Positions 1 through 11,204 of a stretch of 64,000 nucleotides of DNA are shown one piece after another. The stretch lies in contig NC_074720.1 of the NCBI RefSeq assembly GCF_947242115.1, forward strand, positions 31,374,145-31,438,144. Reading direction: 5' to 3'. Position numbers and translations under genes: made by a program. Positions within the stretch are counted from its first letter, which is position 1. Every line of letters starts with the position of its first letter. The notes below the pieces were generated by a model. The model did not search any database, was not told where the DNA came from, and saw only the letters and a program-made list of their open reading frames with translations. The DNA is from Biomphalaria glabrata. Lineage: Eukaryota; Mollusca; Gastropoda; Planorbidae.

Positions 1-140
1 GTTCTCGCGGTTTTGTTTTTCACATGCTCTTTCTAATGCTAGTGAAGTTAGTCAACACAGACTACGTACGTTTATGAAACTGACCAAGGTACAACCAAAA
101 AACGATAGAAATAGAGAAGAAACGAAGATAATCTTATTAC

Positions 141-3100
141 CTACAATGATTCCTAATAAGACCAAAATAATATGATGACCTAGAGTGGATCGTCTGTTAG
201 TTGTCACTTGGCGAAAGAATACTGTAAAGACGAAACACATTAATTGTTATTTATCCTTCTTTTTTTTTTTTGCTCTTCACTTTTAACATAATTACATCTC
301 TCAAGAGTAGGGTGGGGAGAGGAAAGTATTGTAGTCTTGGGACCTAAAGATAAACAAGAAAATAAATGTATAAACATTTTCAAAACAAAGCTTATATTGA
401 TTGTACTTGTATCAATTAGTTTGGATCAGGCATGTAATTAAATAAGTAGTAGCTGTAGACTAACAATACAAAAGCACGGGCGTAGCCATGAATTTTTTTC
501 GTGGATTTTTTCTCCCCCCCCCCCCCAAATATATATATATATATATATATTACTTTTATATATTACTTATATATATATATATATATATATGTGCATGTGT
601 GTGTGTGTATAATTAATCTTCATTACATTCTGCCCTTTCATTCTTTCGGATGACGTTTATTCTACCATACAATATTTTCTTCCAGGAGTTAGTGAGAAAA
701 TTGTAGACTCCTCGCCCTAATCAGCAAGTGGGTCTGGGGGAGTGCTGCGAGTCAAGCACTATTTCTGGTATTGAAAGCCAACAAAATGCATATTCTGAGG
801 TATCTACAGTGCATTATCCTGCTATTAAAAAGTTTTATTTCAAAAACCTAATGTGCTATTCTTAATGTTCGGCGCATTGGACGGCAAGCTGCTTCCACAA
901 AAATCTGTCACTGGTAATGTCTGAAGCCTCTTCTCACCTGCTCTGAGGTCCTCCACGAAAGTGTGGCGCCAAGTTTGTACTAGGATGTCCCTGTTTGCGC
1001 TTTCCTCGTAATGGCCTCCATGTCATCACAACTGTTATTACGTGTAATTCATTTTGTCGGAGAACATGTCCCGCAAACCTCATGCGACACTCTGTCACAA
1101 CCTTACTAAGGGGGCGACTCCCAGCATAGGATTTCCTTGATTGAGACCCGATCTCTATAGCTGACTCCTAAAATCCGTCTTAGCCATCTTTATTGAGCCA
1201 CATTTAGTCTTTTTCAATTTCGGCAGATGACTATTCACTGCACTTTATTAATGGAGCACAGCGACTGATAGAAATTTATATTTTCTCTTGGCTACGCTCT
1301 TGGAATTAGGTGACTGTAGTTTGTTTTAGATTTTATATCGAAAAGGGAAGTTTTATCGTCCAAATGATCTGTTTGGGGGTTTTAAACTAAAAAATGTCTG
1401 TAGTTTTTTTTAACAAATTCAAAGCCCCATTTGGTGAGCCTAGTTTGATTTAGACTAATATTGAAGAGGGGGTTTTCAACTTCAAAACTCTCTGTAGGGG
1501 GATTTCAACCTCAAAACAATCTGGAGGTGTTTTAAACTTTAAAAAAAAGCCATCTGGAGGAGGGGGGGGGGGTTTAAACTCAAAACCCCCCTTAGCTTGG
1601 CTACTCTCAAAGAATTTTAGTGTGTAATTTACTTTTTTTTTTATATTGAAGAGGTATTTTTGAAACCTCGCTGAAGGGGTGGGGGATTAAACTCAAAACC
1701 CCTTTGGCTACGCTCATAGCATTTTGAGTGTGTAATTTTCTTTTTTTTTTTATTGAAGAGGTATTTTTTAGCTTTAAACCCCGCTGAAAGGGGGTTTAAA
1801 CTCAAAACCCCTTTGGCTACGCTCATATCATTTTGATTGATTAATTTGCTTTTTTTTTTAATTGAAGAGGTATTTTTTAAAGCTTCAAACCCTGCTGAAA
1901 AGGGGTTTAAACTCAAAACCCCTTTGGCTACGCTCATAGCATTTTGAGTGATTAATTTGCTTTTTTTATATAGAAGAAATATTATTTAGCTTCAAACCTC
2001 GCTGAAAGGGGGCTTAAACTCAAAACCCCTTTGGCTACGCTCATAGCATTTTGAGTGCGTAATTTGCTTTTTTTTATATTGAAGAGGGGGTTTTATCGTA
2101 AATTTCGGAGGGGGGTTTAAAACCAAAATCTTCCTAGCTAAGTAGCTATGCACTTGGAATTTGGGGATTGTCATTTGCATTATTTTTTTTGTTTCTTTTG
2201 CTTTGTAAAAGAGCGGAATTTAACTGCAAAACCCCCTGGTAGGAGGTTTTAAACTCAAAACCCCCTTGGCGGCGCTGGGGCAAGTGATGGTTTAGTATTA
2301 AAATCTCACCTAAAATTTAAAAAAAATCAAAGCAAAAAAATCCCTAACCCCAAACCTCCTCCCCCCGGCTACGCCCATGTACAAAAGCATTTATAAAAAT
2401 TTAAAAAATCTTGAATTATTATCGTTAATATTTCCTTGAAGACGGAATAGTTATTGAATCAGAAATAAATGTTACTAGTAAAGTACGAAAACGTCATTCT
2501 ATACATTGCCTGGAACTTGCACTATGCCGTTAACACCTATCTACTCAAAAACTTTTTTTTCATTATTGAGACAAATGTCATTCGCAGATGTTCATCCGAA
2601 ACCCTTCATGTTTTGAGATAGGAGACTAACATCTGGGCAACGTCTACCATTATCTACAAATATCAAAATGGAATCGAGCGTCAATGTGTGTTGGTATTTT
2701 CGTAAATTAATTCTGATCGTCTGCCGGATATCCTTATTTAACTGATGAAATGAAGTAATTTAATCTCTCAAGTCAAAATCTTTAAATAATTAGACACACA
2801 CAACATAGCTTAATTATAACAATAAATTCACAAAAGTAAATTTAACATGAAGCTTGCAACTTATTGATTGACCCGATTAGTCTTCCTAAAATTGACTTTT
2901 CCCATAGACAGGAAACAACCAGAATCTTTAACTGAAAAGATCCATTCATATTTTGAACTCCCTTGGCTATTTTTAGTTCTATCCAGGGCTGAATTTAAGG
3001 GATGTCAGGCTGGGCTACAGGCGTCCACAAGAAAGGGGTCTCCACAAATGAAATAAAAAATAAAATCGGAGTTTTTGTTTTTCTAAAATATAGCATGCGT

Positions 3101-3420
3101 TTTTATACTTATTTTTTTTATTCATAAATGGAGATTTATTAAAGCTTTCAATTGTAGAGACCTCCATACAAAACCTATCGAAATTGTATCCTTCTATCAG
3201 AAGCTTACTGTTGTTTCTCGAATTGTAAACACATTGTCGATTGGTCAATTGTTAAAATAATACAGCATATAACCAGTATGTAGCAATGAATATACTTACA
3301 GCCAAACAGCAGGAACAAGAATCCGTAGAGAATTATTTGCAGAGAGCTCATCTCCTCGTCATGGTGTCCAACATTACTAGCAGTGACACTCTTATTATTC
3401 TCTTGCCGCCTCGGCGCCAT
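141..3420 (-). CDS. 5' part of an unidentified membrane-protein gene, running off the left edge
   Basis: Two exons are proposed: 3420-3300 (40 codons plus one base) and 221-141 (two bases, 26 codons, one base). The first starts in a strong context (AAAATGGCG), opens with MAPRRQENNK and ends with a hydrophobic run (LQIILYGFLFLLFG), then a clean donor T|GTAAGTATA. The second follows TTTACAG, continues the frame with FFRQVTTNRRSTLG and a second hydrophobic run (HHIILVLLGIIV), and ends G|GTAATAAG. Both boundaries are phase 1. The layout, an acidic stretch, a membrane helix, a short basic loop and a second helix ending in GIIVG, resembles the N terminus of Na+/H+ exchangers, but the match is loose and I do not name the gene. 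The intron between the exons holds a whole hAT-like element. Exon 1 is more certain than exon 2; the remaining exons lie outside the window. Confidence 0.5.
242..474. other. Intron sequence of the left-edge gene, no recognised feature
   Basis: AT-rich sequence with a poly-T run near 260 and no open frame or repeat that I recognise, up to the target-site duplication of the next element. Confidence 0.5.
870..1195 (-). mobile_element. LINE ORF2 C-terminal fragment captured in the hAT-like element
   Basis: Read on the - strand, the region gives pieces typical of the tail of non-LTR reverse transcriptases: RWLRRILGVSYRDRVSIKEI, then in another frame MRFAGHVLRQNE, MTWRPLRGKRKQGHP and, after a stop, SDRFLWKQLAVQCAEH. 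The order and spacing match the usual RWLGHVLR / GKRKRGRP / DR-x-W-x-L-x-x-C tail. There is at least one frame change and one stop, so it is a dead fragment. A shorter version occurs at the same relative place in the second copy of the host element (10295-10530), so the LINE piece was part of the element before it spread. Confidence 0.7.
1480..2100. repeat. Tandem repeats of about 110 bp inside the hAT-like element
   Basis: The motif GGCTACGCTCATAGC recurs at about 1706, 1815, 1926 and 2033, that is every 107-111 bp, each time followed by a T-run, GAAGAGGTATTTTT and a GGGGTTTAAACTCAAAACCCC block. More diverged units extend to the left. The short open frames on the - strand here are made by the repeats and are not genes. 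Confidence 0.75.
2770..2960. repeat. Diverged direct repeat, partner at 3655-3860
   Basis: The order TAGCTTAAT, ATTCACAAA, ATGAAGCT, then TTGATTGAC or TTGACTGAC, then GTCTTC occurs here and again at 3655-3860 with many differences. The family is not recognised. Confidence 0.35.
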
Positions 3421-4014
3421 TTTGTTGTTTTACGTATCGGAACGCCTCGTCTGTTTGCTTCAATGTAAAAGACATTAAGTCATGATGTATTGTTGTGGTA
3501 CAATCGAATTGACTGATCATTACATAGACCTAAACCCATACGTTCAATCTGAGGGCCAGTATTCAATTGTATGAGTCTTGGTGAGGTGAAGAAATAACCG
3601 AAAGCCTATTTAATAATAAAATATTTTGATCCTTCAGGTAGAAATAATGAAAACACTTATTATTATCATACAGTGTAGCTTAATTTCAAAAATAGATTCA
3701 CAAATGTGGACTTCGAATGAAGCTATAAACTTTTTGACTGACTCTCCATATTGTCTTCTCTTGAATTAATTCCCTTTTTACAAAGCTTCTTCAAAAAAAT
3801 AAAAAGATAAAGAATCTTCGAAAAGATACCATGTTATTTTTAACTCCTTTTTTTTTTTACATTAACGTTTCTCTTTACATGATCTCTTTTTTACTACGAA
3901 ATAAAATCGGAAAAATTGTGTTATAATTATAAGTCTTTAAGCTTCCTAAATTATGGTTCAAAAAAAGTAATAAACTAACAATAGCTTTTATTGGGATTTT
4001 TAGTTTTGGCAAAG
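3421..4014. other. Upstream region of the left-edge gene
   Basis: This is the region from which the - strand gene starting at 3420 would be transcribed. No TATA box stands out near the start codon. The second member of the diverged direct repeat lies at 3655-3860. Confidence 0.3.
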
Positions 4015-4092
4015 TTGAAAGAGGGAAGGGGGTGACACCTTGAGCTAAACCGCACCGGGTGACACCGACCCTAGGGCTAGTGACGCCACTGC
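4015..4092 (-). mobile_element. Terminal fragment of a TGGCGTCACTAGGG-type element
   Basis: Read on the - strand, this begins AGTGGCGTCACTAGCCC and contains GGTGTCACCCGGTGCGG, matching the left end of the complete element at 51147-52304. Only one end is recognisable. Confidence 0.6.
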
Positions 4093-4199
4093 TACGATGT
4101 TATACTTTTCCATTATCATGATTATGAAGGAACATCCAAACTATAGAATCTATAAATTAAATCACGTTTTCGCAAGGGGCATAGAGAATAGATCTTGAG

Positions 4200-4410
4200 T
4201 CTAGGTTATTGACAGATTTTACTTCTAGATCTAGATTTATGATAATTTTTAAATCTAGATCTAGACTAGATAAATATAAATGATTTTTATTTTACCCCTT
4301 ATGTTTCACTATGAATATATGAACCGAAAGAAGTCTAGATCTAGATCTACTTTGAACTTCTGAGCTGTAATTATTAGCACAATGACTTCTAGATCTACGT
4401 GATGTGAACG
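4200..4410. repeat. Cluster of TAGATCTAGATC words
   Basis: Overlapping AGATCTAGATCT-type words occur repeatedly here and again at about 12830-12910, 47750-47790 and 55810-55840. They look like a genome-wide low-complexity habit and not a gene or a single site. Confidence 0.45.
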
Positions 4411-4689
4411 GTCTTTATCACTTGAACCATGCTTGTGTACCATGTAAGCCTACATTCAGTAACATTCCATTTAGTCATGCATCTCCATCCTGTTGACTAC
4501 GTCACATAATGATGATCTACTCTAGAGATCCTCACTGTTTTGGAGATTTTCCAAAATCCAAATCCATAAATAGCAATTTTTGTGTTTGGTGTATCTGGTG
4601 TACGTTAAACAACTAGGGACATCGTTATCAGCGCCGTATGAGCCATTGTACCACTCAAACGTTCTTAAACGTTGGGAAATATTTTATCC

Positions 4690-4945
4690 AGCAACCAGGC
4701 GCGGATCTGGAGCTCTTCACCCCAAGACCTGTATGTATGAAGGTTCCACAATGGCAGTGACCATTACTGGGTTGGGTCGTGCCAATTACGCACCGCGCTT
4801 CGGATCCGGCCCGCTCGCTATAAGCGTCGAAAGGAAACGCTATATAACCACGGAGAATTTCTTTCTATTCTTATTCTGTAACCGCCCCAGAGAACCGTGA
4901 AAGGGGCGGCAATCCAGTAACCAGTGTACAGAATACGGAAGCATG
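4690..4945. other. GC-richer island of unknown nature
   Basis: This block is much richer in G and C than its surroundings. It carries a short open frame on the + strand (4580-4900) without a recognisable domain. The closing part, with CCGCCCC and later GGGGCGG, can pair as an inverted repeat near 4884-4911. It may be a fragment of an unrecognised element. The phrase TACAGAATACGG recurs at 4928 and 5276. Nothing else was recognised from 4945 to 5570. Confidence 0.25.
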
Positions 4946-5579
4946 AACAAAAGAAGTATTGAAATAAGCCATTTGATAATTTGTAGCTTTTGTTTGTAGC
5001 TCAGTTTCTTTTTTTAAATGTTGTCTACGCTGAATTTCAATTTAGTGTCCTTGACATTTAGTTTTATAGTAAAAATCTTCTTCCCTAGTGCTATTAGACA
5101 GAAGTTAAGTCATTGATTGGCATGCATGATTAGATTGATCTAGGAACACGCGTAGGACGTAATCATCTTCTTTTCTTTTTAAGTAACGTCTGTATTTGAT
5201 AAAATAAGAGAAGAAATCCTCAATATGGTATTTATTTTGATTGGAATCCCTATTTTTCTTGTTGTTTCAGGTTTACAGAATACGGAACCATTGACATAGA
5301 ATAAATTAAAGCCCTTCGTGATGACACCCTGAAAAGCTTACCACAATGCCAGGAAGCCTTTTATTTTTGGCCCTTAATAATTTTTTTTTAAAATTTAAAC
5401 CTATACATATATTATTATTAATTGAAGAATAGCCCGCCCCCCTCCCTCACACACCCGGGTGCGCTATAAAGATAAACTCATTCGAAATTTTGTTTTCACT
5501 GGCACAGAGAAAAGAAGCTGGCATCAGATGTTCTCGGAAAGAATCAGTCGGAATGAGAGCTTTTTCCACCATAGAAGAA

Positions 5580-5712
<133 letters not shown>

Positions 5713-6339
5713 GAGTTAAATCCATTCATCATTTATTCAACTGTTATTCTCGAGTTCATATACCAGGCACCACTTTCTATGTGATTCCACTACATTGCTA
5801 GCTGACACACGTGTGTCGGTTGGACACAACTATGAGATACACTGTGTCGCTTTCCAGCCCGAAACAAACTGATTAATCTTGTTACCCCCCCCCTACCCCA
5901 AGCCCATTTTTCCCCTCCTTGCCTTACACCTGACTAAAAAGCAAGCTTTAGAAAGGAAACAAAAACGTGCCTCTAAAAGTTCGATATTTGAAAAGGCTTG
6001 ACTTTATAATACAAGCCTGAAGTTATAAGGATATAGTACAACGACACCAGGGAAATGAAACATGTAGAAAATGCTAATCTCAATGCACAGGTTCCCAGAG
6101 TGCTTTTAATATAAATAGATTATGACTGTGAGTCCCATGTAGGCCTATCGGGCTGAAAGAAAGCATGTCGTTCATTCGCATACTTGTGACGCTGGCCTTT
6201 CTTAGTATATTCAATTTAACCACTCTAGAAGTTCGCAATACAGCATGGTATCCAAGCGTAGACCAGGATTTGTGAATTAGTATTCATTAAACACAAAACT
6301 CTATGGCCATATTATTATTACAAGGTCCTTGGGGCCTAC

Positions 6340-6518
6340 AAAGACCTTCCTTCGGGGAACAGTACCAGGAAAAAGTGAGGCAGACAAAAAAAAGGCGATG
6401 GGAAGACAGTATAAGAGAATGGACGGACGTGCAATTAAAAGAGGTTCTATCCAAGGCAAAAGACAGAGGAATGGAGAAAGATGGTCAACAGATCTTATGT
6501 GGTGATCCAACAGACTAA
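6340..6518 (+). mobile_element. LINE ORF2 C-terminal tail
   Basis: The frame reads KKRRWEDSIREWTDVQLKEV, then AKDRGMEKDGQQILCGD and stops. This matches the usual LINE ending RQKKRWEDNIKEWTG followed by an aspartate-arginine pair. Only the tail is present; no reverse-transcriptase core was seen upstream. Confidence 0.7.
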
Positions 6519-6751
6519 GGGATTGGAGAAGGTGATTCATTAAACATAAAATCCCCTTCAGAATATTAGAAATTTAAGTAGCACAAAATTGAATCGTATA
6601 AAAATAAGTTTCAATAATACTTAAAATGACATCCTAGCCAGGCCTCGAACCTCCCGCAGGACCACGGGTTGATAGTAACGGGCGCGGTTCGAACACAGGG
6701 GCCACCGCATAGGCCCCCTCTGGTGGGGTGCAAGGGGGTGTACTTGCACCC

Positions 6752-7105
6752 CCCCTGGATTCTGAGTTGCCAAATTCTAGTCACTTTTTAAAACATCAGA
6801 TCAATAAAAATCTAAGTAGCAACTGAACAAGTAGTGCTTATAGTGGTGACTAAACTACAATTATAGTAGACTAGCCTAGGCTTATCAGGAATAGATGGCT
6901 GACCATGTAGGCTACGTGAACCCCTCTGAATTCTGGGTAGCCAAATTTTAACCAGTTTTTTTACACCTTCAAATCAATTAACTACTGCTAGGAAGCAACT
7001 TTAGATGTATAGTACTTCCATTGAAATTATGTTAATAAGGATAAGCTTTCGTTGTAATAAACTATAATAGGCTAATCTGTAGTTTATGTATGACCATGTA
7101 CGCTT
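6752..7105. repeat. Diverged dimer of a roughly 175-bp unit
   Basis: Two successive blocks share ordered landmarks: CCCC-T-TGAATTCTG or CCCCCTGGATTCTG, GCCAAATT, CAGATCAAT or CAAATCAAT, TAGTAGACTAGCCTA or TAATAGGCTAATCT, and TGACCATGTA. The first runs about 6752-6918 and the second 6919-7105. The family is not recognised. Confidence 0.5.
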
Positions 7106-7436
7106 TCAATTCAATATTCTATAGCATGTTACTCGTAACGATTTGTTTTCATTTGCATATAATTAATAGTTATCATTATATTTAGTAAAGACCTAGAATA
7201 TGATAAAAGTTGTGTTTTGTTTCTTTGTTTGTTGTTGTTTTTTTTTGTCTGGGGGGGGGGGAATTCTAACCAGCTGTCTGATATATGTGAAAGTTTCTTT
7301 AAACAAGATGGAAGAGTGCAGTCAATTTGGTAAATGTACATATATATACGTCTGGCGGAGTTGCGATCAGTGTTAGCGCTCGATAAAATAGCAGGTTAAA
7401 CACGTCCACCAGTAGATAGAAGAGAGATAAAAAAAA

Positions 7437-8640
7437 ATGTTCTTTCCATACCACTCGAGTCAAAACATGATTTGTATTTGCAGCAGCAAGAAACCCCAAA
7501 ATATCGAGCAGCAGCATGAATTATCTGCGTTTTCTTGGTATTTCGTTAATAAAAATGCAGATATCTCAGGTACTGAACAGATGTGTTTGAGCGTTGGGTT
7601 TGTTGATGGAGATTGTACTCGATAAGAATTCATTGATTTTGTCATTATGGATAAGAGATACGCACTGCCTGTGTCTAACTTCATTGTCAGCGAATACATT
7701 ATGTATATTTTTCACATGAAAAAATTACTAGGCCAAGGCTACGATGGCTGCCCGGTGATGGGTACTATAGGATTCAAAACTGTGTTCAGGCAAGGATTCG
7801 TGAAAAATATTCTAAAGCAGACATTGTCGTTGCGAGTCCCATAGACTTTAACTTGTTATCATTGACCTGAATGCCATTTCAGATATATATATATAATGCG
7901 TAATGCTGTTGGTGTCATCCGGAAGATGATCTATTTCTTCCAAGTGAGAGCGTTGATGCTGGATTTACCTCTTGTGTGATACACGATGGACAGAGACATA
8001 CGAATTCCTTCATACTTTAAGTCACAACTTTGAGAAGATCTTTGACTGTTTGGCGTATTTTAAAGTAACGGCCTGTAAGTGAAACCTGACAAACTGCATA
8101 TGTGTAATCAGTGCCTGCTTTCATGTGTTTCTGATTTGTCTTTTAATTGTCAATTATTTATCTTTTTATGAGCCAGTTTCTGTGATGTTGCAGTCTGTCC
8201 ATCTTAGCATAAGTGGCCTCTTAACAGCACATCAGCAGTCACATTAAAGACATAAATACCAACTTGGCCATGTTGAGGAACACTTCAATGATGGCATTTT
8301 GAGGAAGGCGAGACTGCTGGCAGGCAAACATGGTAGTGAGTTGGTGCTACCGAGAATTTACAGTCGACAGACACACCAAGAAAAAAAACTGATTTCGGGA
8401 GTTATTACAGAACACTGCTTTACATTACGTAACTTAGTTTGTTGGTTTCTTCATTAACGTCTCTTCTTTCAAACCAATAATAATGCTCAGTTCAACCTGT
8501 TTTGTCAACATCCTAAAACGATGCAACGTACAGAAGAATATCAGAACTGCCAGATAAGTGTTCATTGCCGGCTTGTCCATCGCGACGAGAACGGGAGTCC
8601 AGAGCGCATTCCCCCCTATCATACAGCCGTCTTACTTCAA
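7437..8640 (+). pseudogene. Decayed hAT transposase of the ZMYM1-like group
   Basis: One frame from 7437 to 7844, interrupted by one stop, contains MCLSVGFVDG and LLGQGYDGCPVMG, the latter matching the RGQGYDGAANM block of hAT/ZMYM1-like transposases just before the catalytic core. About 500 bp further on, ELVLPRIYSRQTHQ and then YYRTLLYIT match the LPR-x-x-x-RQ-x-x-R...YYR-x-x-x-YIP-x-LD block later in the same proteins. The order is right, and the distance between blocks is shorter than normal, with stops and frame changes. It is a non-functional DNA-transposon copy. The open frame begins near a region with no clear inverted-repeat end. Confidence 0.75.
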
Positions 8641-9310
8641 GTATAAATCAATTTGAATAAGAAATCCATAAGCACATATGGTGTTGAGATAAGCCATAAA
8701 AAAATTCACATTTGCCCCTTTTTATACTCTGCGGCCTCGTAACACGTCTTGAATAATCTGGATTATCGTTACTGAGAAGTCTAATTTTTATATTAAACTC
8801 CCTGTGCGTTTTAAAATTATTTTAATTCTTCCTGTGACTTTTTGAAATTAAAATTAATTCTGACAAAACAACTTGTGATGACATTTGCGACCTTAACAAC
8901 TTGTACCATGTGGCAATACTTTTTTTTCTAATATTATTGTTTAGTATTTAGCACAAAGAAAATGTCGCCCAAAGGAAAAGTCGCCCAAAGAAAAAGCTGT
9001 CTGGATAAAGTCAAAGAATAGTGTGCTAAGAACAGCTGGTGAGAGGGAAATGTGACATTTTATTACGCGAACTGTCACAGCACACCTACCAGTACCTCGA
9101 AAGTCAAAGGGCAGATAATGACGAACAGAGATAAAAAAAAAATCTTCCGAAAATAACGTAAGAAGATTGGGGGAGATTTGAAAATAAATAGAAAATTAAA
9201 TAATGTCAAGTAGATCTCAGTGAAGACAGCTGCCAACTAAAAAATAGCTACGAGTAAAGAAGATTGAAACTTGATTCAACAGTGCTAAATAGTGCAAAAG
9301 CATTATTAGA
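8641..9310. other. No recognised feature
   Basis: AT-rich sequence with short A and T runs; no open frame with protein-like composition and no repeat identified, apart from a local duplication of the words GTCGCCCAAAG near 8965-8990. Confidence 0.4.
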
Positions 9311-9318
9311 ATCTATAT

Positions 9319-9420
9319 CTGTGGTTCCTAAACTTTTTTTGTCTTCTAGACCCCTGGCCATATGGTCTGTTTTACGTGTTGTTTCTTCTAGACTCCTTTC
9401 TTTTATAAATTCATAAACTA
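9319..9420 (+). mobile_element. End fragment of a hAT-like element
   Basis: GTGGTTCCTAAACTTTTTTTG followed by two TCTAGAC(C)CCT blocks resembles the common hAT terminus CAGTGGTTCCCAAACTTTTT...GACCCC. A related end in the opposite direction lies at 50430-50501. No matching right end was found nearby. Confidence 0.45.
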
Positions 9421-9589
9421 CGTTTCTTCAGTTTTATTTGTCAAAGCTTTTTCAAAGAGAAGGGTTGTTTTTTTAGTTGATTTCTGTAACGAATACCAAT
9501 AATAACGATTCATTACCAGCCCAGGTAGACTCGCCCACATAAAGTAAAAGCCATATATGTGTGTATGAGGTAGTTCCATTAATGTGAGC

Positions 9590-9810
9590 TCTATAGCACT
9601 TGCTTCATAGATCCGAAAATAGGGGTTCCAGGAAGAGAGATAGAAAAAAAAAATGAGAGCGGGCCGCAATATTTTTCTTTGTAACATAGGACTATCATAG
9701 GTCTAATTCAGGAGCTAAAAGTCATGTAAGTGGGTCGATAAAATGCGGTTCGATTATTGAAAGATCAAAAATAAAAAGAGAGCATTTTCCGGCCAATATA
9801 AAGAATATCA
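9590..9810. repeat. Dispersed repeat, partner at 50770-50960
   Basis: Both places contain GGTTCCAGG, AGAGAG, GAGAGCGGGCCG, TTTGTAACA or TTGTAACA, then AAAATGCGG or AAAATGTGG and TTTTCC-GCCA in the same order. The internal order suggests a common mobile element, not a gene. Confidence 0.5.
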
Positions 9811-10002
9811 AGCCTGGCACAGGATTTTTTCCGGGGGGGGGGGGGGGGGGGCTGAGTGATTTTTTTCCCCTTTGCACATAAACATATGTGAGTGTGTATA
9901 TATATATCATGGGCGTAGCCAGGATTTTTTTTCGGGGAGGGTTTTGGGGGGGATTCCCCCCCCCCCCCCGACCCCCCCCCCCCCCCCCCGGCAAAAAAAA
10001 AT

Positions 10003-10045
<43 letters not shown>

Positions 10046-10294
10046 ACATAATTAATCTTTATTACATTCTGACCCTTTCGGAAGACGTTTATTATTTATT
10101 GTAGACTCCCCGCCCTTGCTAGCAAGGGGGTCTGGGGGAGTTCGCAGTGTTCCCCCAGCGCGGGGCGAAGCCACGCCGCCGAGCACTATTTCTGGTATTG
10201 AAAGCCAACAAAATGCATAATCTGAGGTATCTACAGTGCTTTATCTTGCTATTAAAAAGTTTTATTTCACAAACCTAATGTGCTATTCTTACTG

Positions 10295-10530
10295 ACTTAG
10301 ACCCTCTCGCGCCGTTCGGCGCATTTTCCGGCAAGCTGTTTCCGCAACTCTTATTTTGCGTAATTCATTTTGTCGGAAAACATGTCCCGCAAAACCTCAT
10401 GCGACGCTCTGTCACAACCTTACTAAGGATTCGACTCCCAGTTCGGCATATGATTTCTTTGATTTAGACCCGATCTCTATGAATGACTCCTAAAATCTGT
10501 CTTAGCCATCTTTGTTGAGACACATTTAAT
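10295..10530 (-). mobile_element. LINE C-terminal fragment inside copy 2
   Basis: The region is alignable by eye to 870-1195 but lacks a block of more than 100 bp that copy 1 has between TCCGCAA and ATTTTGCGTAATTC. Read on the - strand it keeps the equivalent of the RFAGHVLR segment. The shared position shows that both element copies derive from one that had already captured the LINE piece. Confidence 0.6.
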
Positions 10531-11204
10531 GATTTTCAATTTCGGCAGAAGACTATTCACACTTACGTAAAGGAGCCCAAGCCACTGGTAGAAATTTGTA
10601 ACCTCTCTTGACTACGCTCTTGGAATTACATGCCTGTATTTCGCTTTAGATTTTATATCGAAATAGAAAGTTTTTTTGTCAAATCATCTGTTGAGGGGTT
10701 TTAAACTAAAAAATCTCTGGGGTTTTTGTTTGTTTTGTTTTTAATTTAAAACCCCATTTAGCTACGATCATAGAATTTGGTGACTGTAGTTTGCTTTAAA
10801 ATAATATTGAAGAGAGATGTTTTCAACTCTAAACGCTCTGTAGGGGAATTTTAAACTCAAAACCATCTGGAGGGGTTTTAAACTTTAAAGAAAAAGCCAT
10901 CTGGAGGAGGGGGATTTAAACTCAAAACCCCTTTGGCTACGCTCATAGATTTTATAGTGTGTAATTTGCTTATTTCTAAAATTAAAGAGGTACTTTTTAG
11001 CTTCAAACCCCAACTGGAAGGGGGAGTGGGGTTAAACTCAAAACCCCTTTGGCTACGCTCATAGAATTTTGAGTAATTTTGTGTAATTTGCTTTTTTGAT
11101 ATTGAAGATGGGGTTATCGTAAATTTTGGATGGGGTTTTTAAATCAAAATCTTCCTCAACTGTGCTGTTGGAATTTGGGATTGTTGTTTGCATTTTTTTT
11201 TTGT

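Larger units (their letters stand above)
475..2379. mobile_element. hAT-like non-autonomous element, copy 1 (CATGGGCGTAGCC family)
   Basis: The element begins CACGGGCGTAGCC and ends GGCTACGCCCATG, so its ends are inverted repeats starting CA and ending TG. It is flanked by a perfect 8-bp duplication, TACAAAAG, at 467-474 and 2380-2387. An 8-bp target duplication with CA...TG ends suits the hAT superfamily. Inside, in order, are a C-run, AT and GT microsatellites, a stretch shared with the copy at 9908-11600 (from about 610), a LINE C-terminal fragment on the - strand, and roughly 110-bp tandem repeats. No transposase frame was seen, so it would depend on another element. It lies in the first intron of the left-edge gene. 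Confidence 0.75.

Noticed and set aside
1641-2180. - strand frames of 62 and 98 residues with repeated KGVLSLNP
   Set aside because: They follow the roughly 110-bp tandem repeats of a mobile element and lack a constant frame between units.
4580-4900. 106-residue + strand open frame as a gene
   Set aside because: No start context, domain or splice partner was recognised; the frame crosses the GC-richer block only by chance as far as I can see.
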